Part shown: piece by piece, positions 7,344 through 14,665 of the stretch
Numbering within the stretch: the stretch's first letter is position 1
Layout: each line of letters begins with the position of its first letter
NCBI RefSeq assembly: GCF_006542665.1
Contig: NZ_AP019735.1
Span: 620,001 to 684,000 of the forward strand
DNA: 64,000 nt
Reading direction: 5' to 3'
Origin: Alistipes communis
Lineage (GTDB): Bacteria > Bacteroidota > Bacteroidia > Bacteroidales > Rikenellaceae
Notes under the pieces: model-generated
Told to the model about the DNA's origin: nothing
The model's input: only the letters and a program-made list of their open reading frames with translations
Databases searched by the model: none
Position numbers and translations under genes: made by a program

Positions 7344-9260
7344 GAAGATTGCAGAGACAGAAGATTTCAAATAAAGAGATATTTTAACAATCAAACCTTT
7401 ATAAATGTGAATACAAATAACCATGCAAATCAAAATTGAGTTATCGCCGCTCCCAAGGGAGTAACTTATTTGGGAGAAATCAACAAGGAGACCAATAAAC
7501 CGTGAATGACCGTAATTCCTGCAAACTGCTTATTTAACAAGAAGCAGACGGGATGCGGAGCTACCGAGTTGGCTATCCGCAATTCCATTCCAACCATTAT
7601 CGCCATGCCTTACGTGGCATTGGTGAAGAACAAGACCATCTACCGCAAAGACGATCTATCCGTACTGGGTGTTTACGAGGGCGTAACAGAACAGGAGATT
7701 ATCGCCTATGCACAGAGCCATTCTCCATTGAAGATCGCCGTTACCTACGATTCCCTACCACGAACCATCAAGGCATTGCAGAGTATAGGCATAGACCCTT
7801 ATAAAGATACATTCTTATTGGTGGACGAATGACACGTACTGTTCAACTCCTATTCGTTCCGCCATACCGCCATTAAGAATTTACTTGCAGAAGCCGCTAA
7901 ATTCGACAGGGCGACTTATATGACGGCTACTCCGATAGAACAGGAGTATGTTTTGGAGGAGTTGAAACACCTGCCTGTTTGCGAAATCGACTGGCCGCAC
8001 TTAATGGAAGTCAACATCCGTTCCCGTCAGACATCCAAACCAGCACAGTATATCGTCAAGGAGTGCCGCAAGGTGCTGGACAGCGGATTGGAACACAACC
8101 TGCATATCTTCGTAAACAGCGTGGAGTTTATCGCAAAGGTGATAGATATGGCTAAACTTACTCCCGAACAGGTTAAAGTCGTTTGTTCGGTTAGCGGGGA
8201 CAATAGCGAGAACAACCAGCGCAAGTTGGGCAGGGAGTATCCCATCGGCCAGCCGTCAGACCCCGTAAGGAAGATAAACTTTTACACCTCGACCTGCTTT
8301 GAGGGGTGCGACCTTTACGACGAGAACGGCGTTACATTCATCGTTAGCGACGGCAACAAGTCCCACACTTTGTTGGATATTTCGACCTTGTTCACGCAGA
8401 TTTGCGGACGGTTACGGGATTCCAAGTATAAAGGTGAAATCGTACACGTCTATTCCACGACCAAGTACAGCCGAGAGGTGACATTGGATGAATTCGTGGC
8501 ATCTACAAAGAAAGTGCTTGCAGAAGCGGTAGATTATGCCAAGGAAATAAACTCATTGAGTGAAACGGCACGAGAAAAGACCTTATCGAAAATCAAATAT
8601 ATCAACGAGCAGTATGTACGCATAGAGGATAATCGGCTGGTGGTGGATAAGAACCTTGCCAATATGGATATTGTGAATTTCAAGATATGCCGTCATATTT
8701 ACAGAACCTATGTAAACCTTACAGATGAATTAAAGAAGAACGGCTATACGATAACCCGTCATACGTTCAGCGAGATTATGGAGAAGATAGAGAACAAGGC
8801 CAACGCACGGGTTACGTTCAAAGACTTGTTCGATGAATACCACCGTCTGAAAACAACCAAGCCGTTCTTTTCATTGGAGAGCCACGAGGATTTATGCGCT
8901 CAAATAGCGGTTAAATATCCGTTGGTGAAGCAGGCTTACGACGAGTTGGGAACAGACAAAGTGCAGGCGTTGAAATACCATGTGAGCAATATTAAACGAG
9001 AGTTGATGAAACGCCAGCCTGCACCGACCGAGTATAAGATCGTGAAGATGATAAATGCGACCTTTGCAAAGTTGACACCCATTGCCAAAAGCAAGGTCAA
9101 AGCAGAATTGCAACGCATTTACGATGATTTGGGGATAAAGCAGAGAGCAAAGGCCGCAGACCTCAATAAATGATACGAGGTAAAACAGACCACGCCTAAA
9201 ATCAATGGCAAGACAACGGCCTGCATGACCATTATTAGGGACAGGATGATTACCAAATAA
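7341..9260 (+). pseudogene. SF2 helicase-like gene with four in-frame TGA codons
   Basis: One continuous frame (640 codons from ATG 7341 to TAA 9258-9260) reads as a Bacteroidota element-type helicase. Walker A-like motif NKKQTGCGATELA, Walker B LLVDE, motif III MTATPI, a motif V-like region FYTSTCFEGCDL and motif VI QICGRLRD are all present and in order. The frame contains TGA at 7437, 7503, 7830 and 9171 but no TAA, TAG or frameshift. The residues on both sides of each TGA are protein-like (QN-*-VIAAPKG, NKP-*-MTVIPAN, VDE-*-HVLFNS, LNK-*-YEVKQTTP), and Trp would fit each. One Trp is encoded by TGG (EIDWPHL). It is either a decayed gene or one needing TGA readthrough or recoding. Standard calling would split it into 7506-7832 and 7920-9173. 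Confidence 0.7.
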
Positions 9261-9285
9261 AATACTGCAAATTTGGCATAAAAAA

Positions 9286-9311
9286 CCTGACAAAGACTAG
9301 TCTTTGTCAGG
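9286..9311. terminator. Perfect 26-bp palindrome terminator
   Basis: CCTGACAAAGAC-TA-GTCTTTGTCAGG is fully self-complementary. On its left is AAAAAA, which is a U-run for minus-strand transcription, so it terminates the small gene at 9334-9465. It can also stop the helicase-like transcript. Confidence 0.75.
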
Positions 9312-9333
9312 CACATCCTAAATATTTTGGCAC

Positions 9334-9465
9334 TTATTTTCTCTTTGACTCCCTTTGGGACAAAGCACTTGCCGCAATACTTTTGGTTCTTGCACTCGAA
9401 CGTCCATCTTGTAATGCTTTTGAGGCTTTCGAGGCAACAGACTTTGAAGTAACTTTCTTAGCCAT
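9334..9465 (-). CDS. Small basic Lys/Ser/Ala-rich protein (43 aa)
   Basis: A short ORF starting at ATG 9465 and ending in TAA, encoding 43 residues rich in Lys, Ser and Ala with the segments SKSVASKASKALQDG and AASALSQ. Similar short proteins with a ...SALSQ core are widespread on bacterial chromosomes and mobile elements, without a firmly known role as far as I can say. A perfect palindromic terminator lies 23 bp beyond the stop, which supports a real transcription unit. It opposes the helicase-like gene. Confidence 0.6.
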   Translation of the reverse strand: MAKKVTSKSVASKASKALQDGRSSARTKSIAASALSQRESKRK

Positions 9466-9694
9466 AGTTTCTTCATTTTAAGTTTAACAAAAGGATAGCG
9501 TTAATAGTTGAACTCGCGATTCATCGGTAGCTATCTCGATACCATACAATAAAGCATTGTCAAACGATATACCAAACAATTCTATCTGCCATTTTGACAG
9601 TTGATTAAAAAATTAACAATCAATTTGTATACTACCCACGAACAGATAGACAGATCAAAGCCCCCGCCCCTTATTGAATGTAAAATCTAAAAAT

Positions 9695-9991
9695 ATGGAT
9701 AGACAATCAAGGGCAAAACGCATTGCAGATTTGCATGTGTTTTATGGGCAGAACGAGGTGGTCGGGGAACTCATCCGTGCAGGCAAGATCGACGAGGAGT
9801 ATACCTATCCTTTCGTCGATACCGAGGAGGAGGTTTTCGAATGGTGGCTGGTATCGCCTTACTTGGCACGGGAACTCAAAGAGCAGGGCGAGGTCATAAT
9901 CGACGCACTCGGTTGCCATTGGTGGGGACGTACCACCAGCGGACAGGCTATCTACATGGACGGCGTGATACAAAAGATTGCAGGAGAGTAA
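9695..9991 (+). CDS. Hypothetical acidic protein (98 aa)
   Basis: Start chosen at ATG 9695 (MDRQSRAKRIADLHVFYG), not the upstream TTG at 9674. The protein is soluble and acidic, with the tryptophan-rich segments EEVFEWWLVSPYLAREL and GCHWWGRTTSGQ. No family recognised. The Trp pairs are encoded by TGG, in contrast to the TGA-bearing helicase-like gene just upstream. Stop TAA. Small stand-alone proteins like this are common cargo of Bacteroidota integrative elements. Confidence 0.7.
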   Translation: MDRQSRAKRIADLHVFYGQNEVVGELIRAGKIDEEYTYPFVDTEEEVFEWWLVSPYLARELKEQGEVIIDALGCHWWGRTTSGQAIYMDGVIQKIAGE

Positions 9992-10339
9992 AACTTAGCT
10001 TGCATATCGATATAGTAAATTCATAAATTACAGAGATCAGGGGAATTGCAAGTTCGAGAAGATTTTGCAACCTCTGATTTCTGTTTTTATGTTGGCTTAA
10101 TGCTGGAATATTGCACAATAACAGATTGCAAATAATGGATTTTACGCCACCGAGACAGCGTAAAACAAAGATACGACACAATGTAATATTGCATATCGAT
10201 ACGGAGACATCGGGAAGTGCGGATCGTCTTGGAGACGATTTTCCCAAACTGCAACAAAGAAAATTCAGAATCCAATCATAAAAACCTTGCAGAATAACTT
10301 TGTTTTCGGGAACTTTGTAACTACAATACCCCAAGAGTG
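9992..10339. other. Gap without a gene, island interior
   Basis: About 350 AT-rich bases with no protein-like ORF. The 13-mer TTGCATATCGATA occurs twice (near 10000 and 10188), and a lone -7-like TAACTTTG lies at 10295-10302. The minus-strand ORF covering this stretch has a composition typical of chance. Confidence 0.4.
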
Positions 10340-10369
10340 TTGCGTATTGAAAAACATTTCCTAACTTTG
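10340..10369 (+). promoter_or_regulatory. Promoter of candidate leader RNA / DUF2158 gene
   Basis: TTG at 10340-10342 and TAACTTTG at 10362-10369, spaced by 19 bp, match the Bacteroidota promoter. Transcription would begin near 10376, about 280 nt ahead of the next ORF. Confidence 0.6.
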
Positions 10370-10375
10370 TGGCAT

Positions 10376-10607
10376 CGTCCCCAAACGGACGAAGACATAT
10401 TAGTTTAGTGAAAGTGTTTCGCTAATCCTTATCGAGAAAATTTGGCGATTTTAGAGAACAAGGATAAGCAATACGAACACTCATCACCGTGTGTAGGCAT
10501 ATATCATTCTCGATATATTCTATTCGGTGTGGGGTATTGTTTATTTGTTCTCGGGCTACGCCAAATGCCTCTCGATAGATAAACGAACAACTCCACACTT
10601 TCTTTTT
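10376..10607 (+). ncRNA. Candidate structured RNA / attenuated leader
   Basis: Two inverted-repeat structures lie between a good promoter and the DUF2158-like gene. One is AGTGTTtCG/CGAACACT with inner CTTATC/GATAAG (10413-10481). The second is GTGTGG/CCACAC with inner GTTTAT/ATAAAC (10527-10598), followed by TTTCTTTTT, which resembles an intrinsic terminator. It could be a ~230-nt small RNA or an attenuator. No known RNA family was recognised. Confidence 0.4.
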
Positions 10608-10658
10608 ACCCATAACCCACCGCAGCAGGAGTTGATACGGTAAGAAATCTTACAAATT

Positions 10659-10844
10659 ATGGATTTTAAGATCGGAGATGTTGTCAGACTAAAATCTGGT
10701 GGCTATGAAATGACAGTCGCTCAGTATCCATTCAAAACAATGGATGGTGTAGAACATCCAGAAAAAGTTGAATGCAAGTGGTTTAATGGGGATCACCATC
10801 TTAAACATGAAGTGTTCCATATCAACGAAATCGAAAAGCTATGA
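10659..10844 (+). CDS. DUF2158/YodC-like small protein
   Basis: A 61-residue protein matching the DUF2158 (YodC-like) pattern: GDVVRLKSGGYEMTV at the N-terminus, then VECKWFNGDHHLKHEVF and an EIEKL ending. Function in this family is unknown; the fold is a small beta barrel. The stop is TGA (10842) and must act as a normal stop for the protein to have family length. This matters because other genes of the island carry internal TGAs. The frame runs on toward the next gene through only TGA codons. Confidence 0.8.
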   Translation: MDFKIGDVVRLKSGGYEMTVAQYPFKTMDGVEHPEKVECKWFNGDHHLKHEVFHINEIEKL

Positions 10845-10886
10845 ACTACTGGCGTGTGATTTAGAAATTTAAAACTCAAACTCATT

Positions 10887-11678
10887 ATGAAAAAACTATT
10901 CTTATTTGCCGCAGTGATGTTTTCGAGTATTTTGTTTTCGGCCTGTTCCGAGGATGATAACAAAGAGAACCAGACATCGCAAAAACTACTTAAACAGATA
11001 GAAAAGATATTTAGGAATGGCACCTGCTATTATAATTTCAGTTATGACGACAGCGGCCGCCTTGCGAAAGTTACCATCAATGGTGATCATGATTTCTGTG
11101 GTGATTATCCTTATACCTATACAGACAATAGTGTCAGCGTTAAATATAACGATCATGGTTACGATCCATGGAATTATGACGCTGCATTTATTCTTGATCA
11201 TAACGGTTATGTTACCGAATTCGATATTAATGGCGAGACCCGCTGGCGATATGAATACGAAAACGGTTATGTGTCCTCAAAAAGTTCCAATAGAGATAGA
11301 GATATTGTGACTTATCGTTGGGAGAACGGTAATCTGATGGAATGCCGACAGGTCGTTGAAAATCTTCATGACACTTATACACATACATACACTTATACAT
11401 ACACTGATAAACCGAATAAGTTAAACGTTAATTTGTTTGATGGAGAATTGTCGTACACCGACAGCGGAATCTTTGAATACAACTCTCTGTTTACCAATTT
11501 CAAAGGCTCCATCTCATCCAATTATCTAGCTTCGATAGGAAACTACGTGGATGGCAAATTATCTCCCTATTACTCTTGCAAAATATCTTACGAATACGAT
11601 GACGAAGGCTATCCCACAGGGATAGTGTTGTCCTATGATACAGGCGGTTTTGTTTATTTGAGATTGACCTACTATTAA
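10887..11678 (+). CDS. Surface lipoprotein with YD-like strands
   Basis: A 263-residue predicted lipoprotein: signal MKKLFLFAAVMFSSILFSAC with Cys20 as the lipidation site, then acidic SEDDNKEN of the kind associated with surface export in Bacteroidota. The body is made of short beta motifs (YNFSYDDSGRLAKV, YEYDDEGYPTGIVLSY) resembling DUF4595-type or YD-repeat lipoproteins. The next gene begins with nearly the same signal-peptide DNA, so the two lipoproteins share an origin for that part. Base composition is much more AT-rich than the chromosome. Confidence 0.7.
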   Translation: MKKLFLFAAVMFSSILFSACSEDDNKENQTSQKLLKQIEKIFRNGTCYYNFSYDDSGRLAKVTINGDHDFCGDYPYTYTDNSVSVKYNDHGYDPWNYDAAFILDHNGYVTEFDINGETRWRYEYENGYVSSKSSNRDRDIVTYRWENGNLMECRQVVENLHDTYTHTYTYTYTDKPNKLNVNLFDGELSYTDSGIFEYNSLFTNFKGSISSNYLASIGNYVDGKLSPYYSCKISYEYDDEGYPTGIVLSYDTGGFVYLRLTYY

Positions 11679-11758
11679 TCCGTCATCATTACAGAATAGA
11701 CCTGTGCAGCGGGCTGTTCTGAGATTAGAGTTATTGACAAACTTAAAAATTCATTATT

Positions 11759-13144
11759 ATGAAAAAGCTATTCTTATTTGCCTTGTTAGCAGCCTTGTGT
11801 TGCAGTTGCACAGAGAGCAATACGGATGAGAATACAGACCCGAACGGAGGTTCCAATTCTGGACAAACCACTCCGCCCGACCCCGATTCAGATGCAAAGG
11901 ATGTGATTCATGTTCCTGAGGGAGGTATGCTTGCAGGGATTCTGAATGAATTGGGGCTGAAAGAGCCCTTGTCATTGAAATTATCTGGGACGTTGAACAT
12001 ATTTGACTTTATGACAATACGGACCACTCCGAGTTTGGAGCACCTCGATATTTCGAGAGTAAACCTTTCGGTTTTGCCAGAGCAAGTATTCTCTGGATGT
12101 ACCAATATTAAGAGCCTCATCCTTCCCAACACGCTAACTGCAATCAAATCATACGCTCTTTCAAAAACTTTGTTGGTTTCAATTTCGATCCCTGCAAGCG
12201 TGGAGACGATTGAAGAATACGCCTTCGAGGGTTGTGAAGCATTGACCTCGATCGAGATCCCTGCAAGTGTGGAGAAGATTGGAGAGTTAGCCTTCTATGG
12301 CTGCACCTCCCTGCAAACCGTAACGTTTAAGAAAGGGTCGCAACTCAAAACAATCGAAATGTCTGTCTTCGGGCATTGTAAGGCATTGGCCTCAATCGAG
12401 ATTCCTGCAAGTGTGGAGACGATTGTAGGTAATGCATTCTATGGTTGTACAGCATTGGCCTCGATCGAGATACCTGCAAGTGTGGAGACGATTGGAAATA
12501 ATGCCTTCCCGTATTGCACCGCTCTGCAAACCGTAACGTTCGAGAAAGGATCACAACTCAAAACGATTGGAGATAGCACCTTCTCGGGTTGTACCTCTCT
12601 AACCTCGATCGAGATACCTGCAAGTGTGGAGACGATTGGAAGAAATGTCGTCAATGGCTGTACCTCCTTGAAAACCGTAACGTTCGAGAAAGGGTCAAAA
12701 TTGAAAATGATTCAATATAACACCTTTCGTGATTGTACCTCTCTAACCACGATTGAGATACCTGCAAGTGTGGAGACGGTTGAAGCTAATGCTTTCAATG
12801 GCTGTACCTCCCTGAAAACCGTAACGTTCGAGAAAGGATCACAACTTTTAATGGTTGATGGGTATTATATGGATAATGGAGCCTTCGTTGGTTGTAGAGC
12901 ATTGACGACTGTGGATATGTCTGCATGTACACAAGTAACAGAGATTGGAGGCTATATCTTTTACGAAGATTCCCAGCTCCAATTGTTCAAGATCGGAACG
13001 AGAACACCGCCGAGTTGTGGATATAATGTATTTATGGGTATAAATTCCTACTCCGTTCTGAAAGTGCCTGCTGGATGTGTCGATGCATATAAAAAAGCAA
13101 CAGGCTGGAACAAATTTACAACGATTTCTGAATTGGACGAATAA
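11759..13144 (+). CDS. BspA-type leucine-rich-repeat lipoprotein
   Basis: A 461-residue lipoprotein (MKKLFLFALLAALCCSC, Cys17). After an acidic Asn/Asp/Pro linker come about ten to eleven 23-24-residue LRR_5 (BspA/Treponema-type) repeats with the core IEIPASVETI...AFxGCTSL. A final cap domain contains VPAGCVDAYKKATGWNKF. BspA-like proteins mediate binding to host matrix or other bacteria. The repeats are near-identical at DNA level, so repeat number could change by recombination. It is the largest island cargo gene. Confidence 0.88.
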   Translation: MKKLFLFALLAALCCSCTESNTDENTDPNGGSNSGQTTPPDPDSDAKDVIHVPEGGMLAGILNELGLKEPLSLKLSGTLNIFDFMTIRTTPSLEHLDISRVNLSVLPEQVFSGCTNIKSLILPNTLTAIKSYALSKTLLVSISIPASVETIEEYAFEGCEALTSIEIPASVEKIGELAFYGCTSLQTVTFKKGSQLKTIEMSVFGHCKALASIEIPASVETIVGNAFYGCTALASIEIPASVETIGNNAFPYCTALQTVTFEKGSQLKTIGDSTFSGCTSLTSIEIPASVETIGRNVVNGCTSLKTVTFEKGSKLKMIQYNTFRDCTSLTTIEIPASVETVEANAFNGCTSLKTVTFEKGSQLLMVDGYYMDNGAFVGCRALTTVDMSACTQVTEIGGYIFYEDSQLQLFKIGTRTPPSCGYNVFMGINSYSVLKVPAGCVDAYKKATGWNKFTTISELDE

Positions 13145-13440
13145 AAACAATGATCCTCTCCTGCTGTGTTTCGACATGGCGGGAGAGGTTAAGTATAAAA
13201 TATGTAATATGCATTGGCCAGAAAGACTATATGTAAATCAAAATTTAATAACTCTAATTGTCTGTTATGTAGGAGTAGCATACTCAGAATTGAACGATTT
13301 ATGTCATCTGTCTTGTGCTTGTTGGTTTCTCTTTATGTTTGCTGCGTTTTCTGTAATAGTTACATTGTCATTTTACACTTACAATTATTGTCGAAATAAA
13401 TGTGAGAAAAAACATAAATGATGAAACTATAATCAAAGGG
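13145..13440. other. Gap after LRR gene; doubtful small membrane ORF
   Basis: No firm gene. One plus-strand ORF starting at ATG 13209 and ending at 13421 would encode about 70 residues with two hydrophobic stretches (LITLIVCYVGVAY, FLFMFAAFSVIVTLSF) and a Cys/Lys tail. It may be a small membrane protein but could equally come from AT-rich composition. Confidence 0.3.
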
Positions 13441-13492
13441 CAGACTTGGACAAACGGTCTCTGTTTAATCGTTTTTCTAAGTCTGTCTTTTT
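13441..13492 (+). terminator. Intrinsic terminator
   Basis: CAGACTT (13441-13447) pairs with AAGTCTG (13479-13485), with inner AAACG/CGTTT and the T run TCTTTTTTA after it. It terminates the lipoprotein transcript before the 13578 gene. Confidence 0.7.
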
Positions 13493-13577
13493 TATATATT
13501 TTATTGCATATCTCATGAATTTTTCGTATATTTACATCATAATCAAACATTTAATAACAATTTAAATTTTAGCTAAA

Positions 13578-14042
13578 ATGAAAAGAAAAACACCAAGCAT
13601 CGATTGAAAAACAGGCACGGAGACGATCGACGATGTGCAAATATCGTATATCTCCAAAGGCGTATCTTATGATAATGACCACGGCATCTGTCTGTTTGTA
13701 GGGCGTAGAACAGACGATCCTACACCACGAGAGTTCACCTATATTTTTGAACTCGACATCGACCCTGCGAAAGATATGACCGTCTGTTTCCAGAAACGGG
13801 GTCGTTATATGGCAGGATTCTCCTATCTGCTGAATCCAAAGGCCGTAGAAGAGGGTCATCTCGCCATTGTATTGCCCAACATCGTAGATTTACCCAAGTC
13901 CAGCTGCAAGCTCAATCTTTTCGAAGCCCATATCGAGAGCGACACGGCCGTATTCGGCTATACATCGGTAGAGGGTAAACAGAAAGAGTTCCGTTTCCCG
14001 CTGACGGGTTTCAACGAGAAGTATTTGGAACAGTTCATATAA
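13578..14042 (+). CDS. Hypothetical protein with TGA at codon 10
   Basis: From ATG 13578 the frame reads MKRKTPSID, then TGA (13605), then KTGTETIDDVQISYISKG and on to a TAA at 14040, 154 codons plus the stop. A GTG at 13635 would give a shorter 135-residue product, which conventional calling would choose. The residues before and after the TGA look like one continuous N-terminus, with Trp at the TGA. The protein is beta-rich with several Asp/Glu-flanked strands. No family recognised. It is bracketed by two similar hairpin terminators (13441 and 14051). Confidence 0.6.
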
Positions 14043-14050
14043 AAAGAAAC

Positions 14051-14113
14051 AAGGACAGACTTTGACAAGAGGTCTTAATATAGACTGTTTGACAATGTTT
14101 GTCCTTGCTGTTT
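14051..14113 (+). terminator. Terminator after 13578 gene
   Basis: AAGGACAGAC (14051-14060) pairs with GTTTGTCCTT (14097-14106) over 10 bp with one G-T pair, followed by GCTGTTTT. It shares the GACAGAC word with the upstream terminator. Confidence 0.5.
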
Positions 14114-14124
14114 TCCACAGAAAC

Positions 14125-14206
14125 AAAAGCAACTCAACATTCTTAAAAGGGGAGAGCAGGGGAAAATTTTCCTGCGCGATTTTCTCCTTATCTTAGTGTT
14201 GCTTTT
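14125..14206. other. Long imperfect hairpin near right island end
   Basis: Outer arms AAAAGCAAC and GTTGCTTTT (14125-14133, 14198-14206) enclose weaker AAGGGGAGA/TCTCCTT pairing and an inner GCAGG/CCTGC around GGAAAATTTTCC. It lies in the ~315-bp gene-free stretch (14043-14357) before the right tRNA copy, so it may be part of the recombination end or an RNA element. Role unknown. Confidence 0.4.
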
Positions 14207-14260
14207 AACTTGTATCTATAAGATTTACAGATAATTTACCTATTTATTAATCTTGCAATT

Positions 14261-14282
14261 TGTTTAAACCAGTGTTTAAACC
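14261..14282 (+). other. Paired TGTTTAAACC sites, right end
   Basis: TGTTTAAACC at 14261-14270 and 14273-14282, the same motif, orientation and 12-bp period as at 4481-4502. The match at both element ends supports a recombinase or accessory-factor binding site. Confidence 0.6.
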
Positions 14283-14303
14283 GCAACGAAAAGACAGAGA
14301 CAA

Positions 14304-14322
14304 GGGGCGAACAGGCTATGCG
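14304..14322 (+). repeat. 19-bp repeat, right copy
   Basis: Exact copy of 4862-4880 in the integrase gene, placed between the TGTTTAAACC pair and the right tRNA. Confidence 0.55.
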
Positions 14323-14351
14323 TAAATCATTGATATATAGATATATCAATA

Positions 14352-14405
14352 CGGGATGGTGCCATAGCTCAGTTGGTAGAGCAAAGGACTGAAAATCCTT
14401 GTGTC
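14352..14405 (+). repeat. Right copy of 54-bp direct repeat (attR)
   Basis: Identical to 4320-4373. Together the copies enclose 10,032 bp from repeat start to repeat start, containing the integrase and the AT-rich cargo. Confidence 0.85.
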
Positions 14406-14430
14406 CCCGGTTCGATTCCTGGTGGTACCA
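14358..14430 (+). tRNA. tRNA-Phe(GAA), right (attR) copy
   Basis: A 73-nt full-length cloverleaf, identical to the left copy through the variable loop, with T arm CCCGG-TTCGATT-CCTGG. Relative to the left copy the 49:65 pair is C:G instead of G:C and the 51/63 mismatch is C-T instead of T-C. No clear promoter is visible directly upstream. A terminator hairpin follows. It may be silent or transcribed from inside the island. Confidence 0.9.
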
Positions 14431-14436
14431 CACGAA

Positions 14437-14467
14437 AAGAGTTGTCACGCGACAACTCTTTTCTTTT
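14437..14467 (+). terminator. Terminator after right tRNA-Phe
   Basis: A perfect 10-bp stem AAGAGTTGTC/GACAACTCTT with loop ACGC, then TTCTTTTTTA. Probably the original chromosomal tRNA-Phe terminator. Confidence 0.8.
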
Positions 14468-14633
14468 TTATTCGGAATCCGAATTTCACCGGCATAATCC
14501 CGTCAGGCGCTCCGCAACCGTAAAACGGCTGCCAGACAGATCAAAACGTATCGAACTTTGTTCGGAAACCCCGCCCTCTACGGCCGGAGAAGCGAACATC
14601 GACCTGCAATTTTTCATTTTCGTTTTTAATTCG

Positions 14634-14641
14634 TATTTTTG
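14634..14641 (+). promoter_or_regulatory. -7 box upstream of glutaminyl cyclase operon
   Basis: TATTTTTG fits TAnnTTTG and lies 25 bp before the GTG start at 14666. The -33 region is T-rich (TTTTCATTTTCG) without a clean TTTG. Confidence 0.5.
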
Positions 14642-14665
14642 TAAAATTATATACATATTAGAAAC

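Noticed and set aside
7423..7505. Frameshifted start of the helicase gene at ATG 7423
   Set aside because: That ATG opens a 13-codon ORF in another frame. The frame that includes the ATG at 7341 continues into the helicase without any shift if TGA is read, so no frameshift is needed.
9948..10334. 128-residue minus-strand ORF
   Set aside because: Overlaps the end of a plausible plus-strand gene and has a Cys/Leu/Ile composition expected from chance in AT-rich DNA.
10422..10613. 63-residue minus-strand ORF
   Set aside because: It lies across inverted repeats better explained as RNA structure, and has no convincing composition or partner.
7341..14042. Island-wide recoding of TGA to Trp
   Set aside because: Not accepted as a general rule: other island genes use TGG for Trp, the DUF2158-like gene appears to terminate at TGA, and no suppressor tRNA-Trp was seen in the window. 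Kept only as one hypothesis for two genes.
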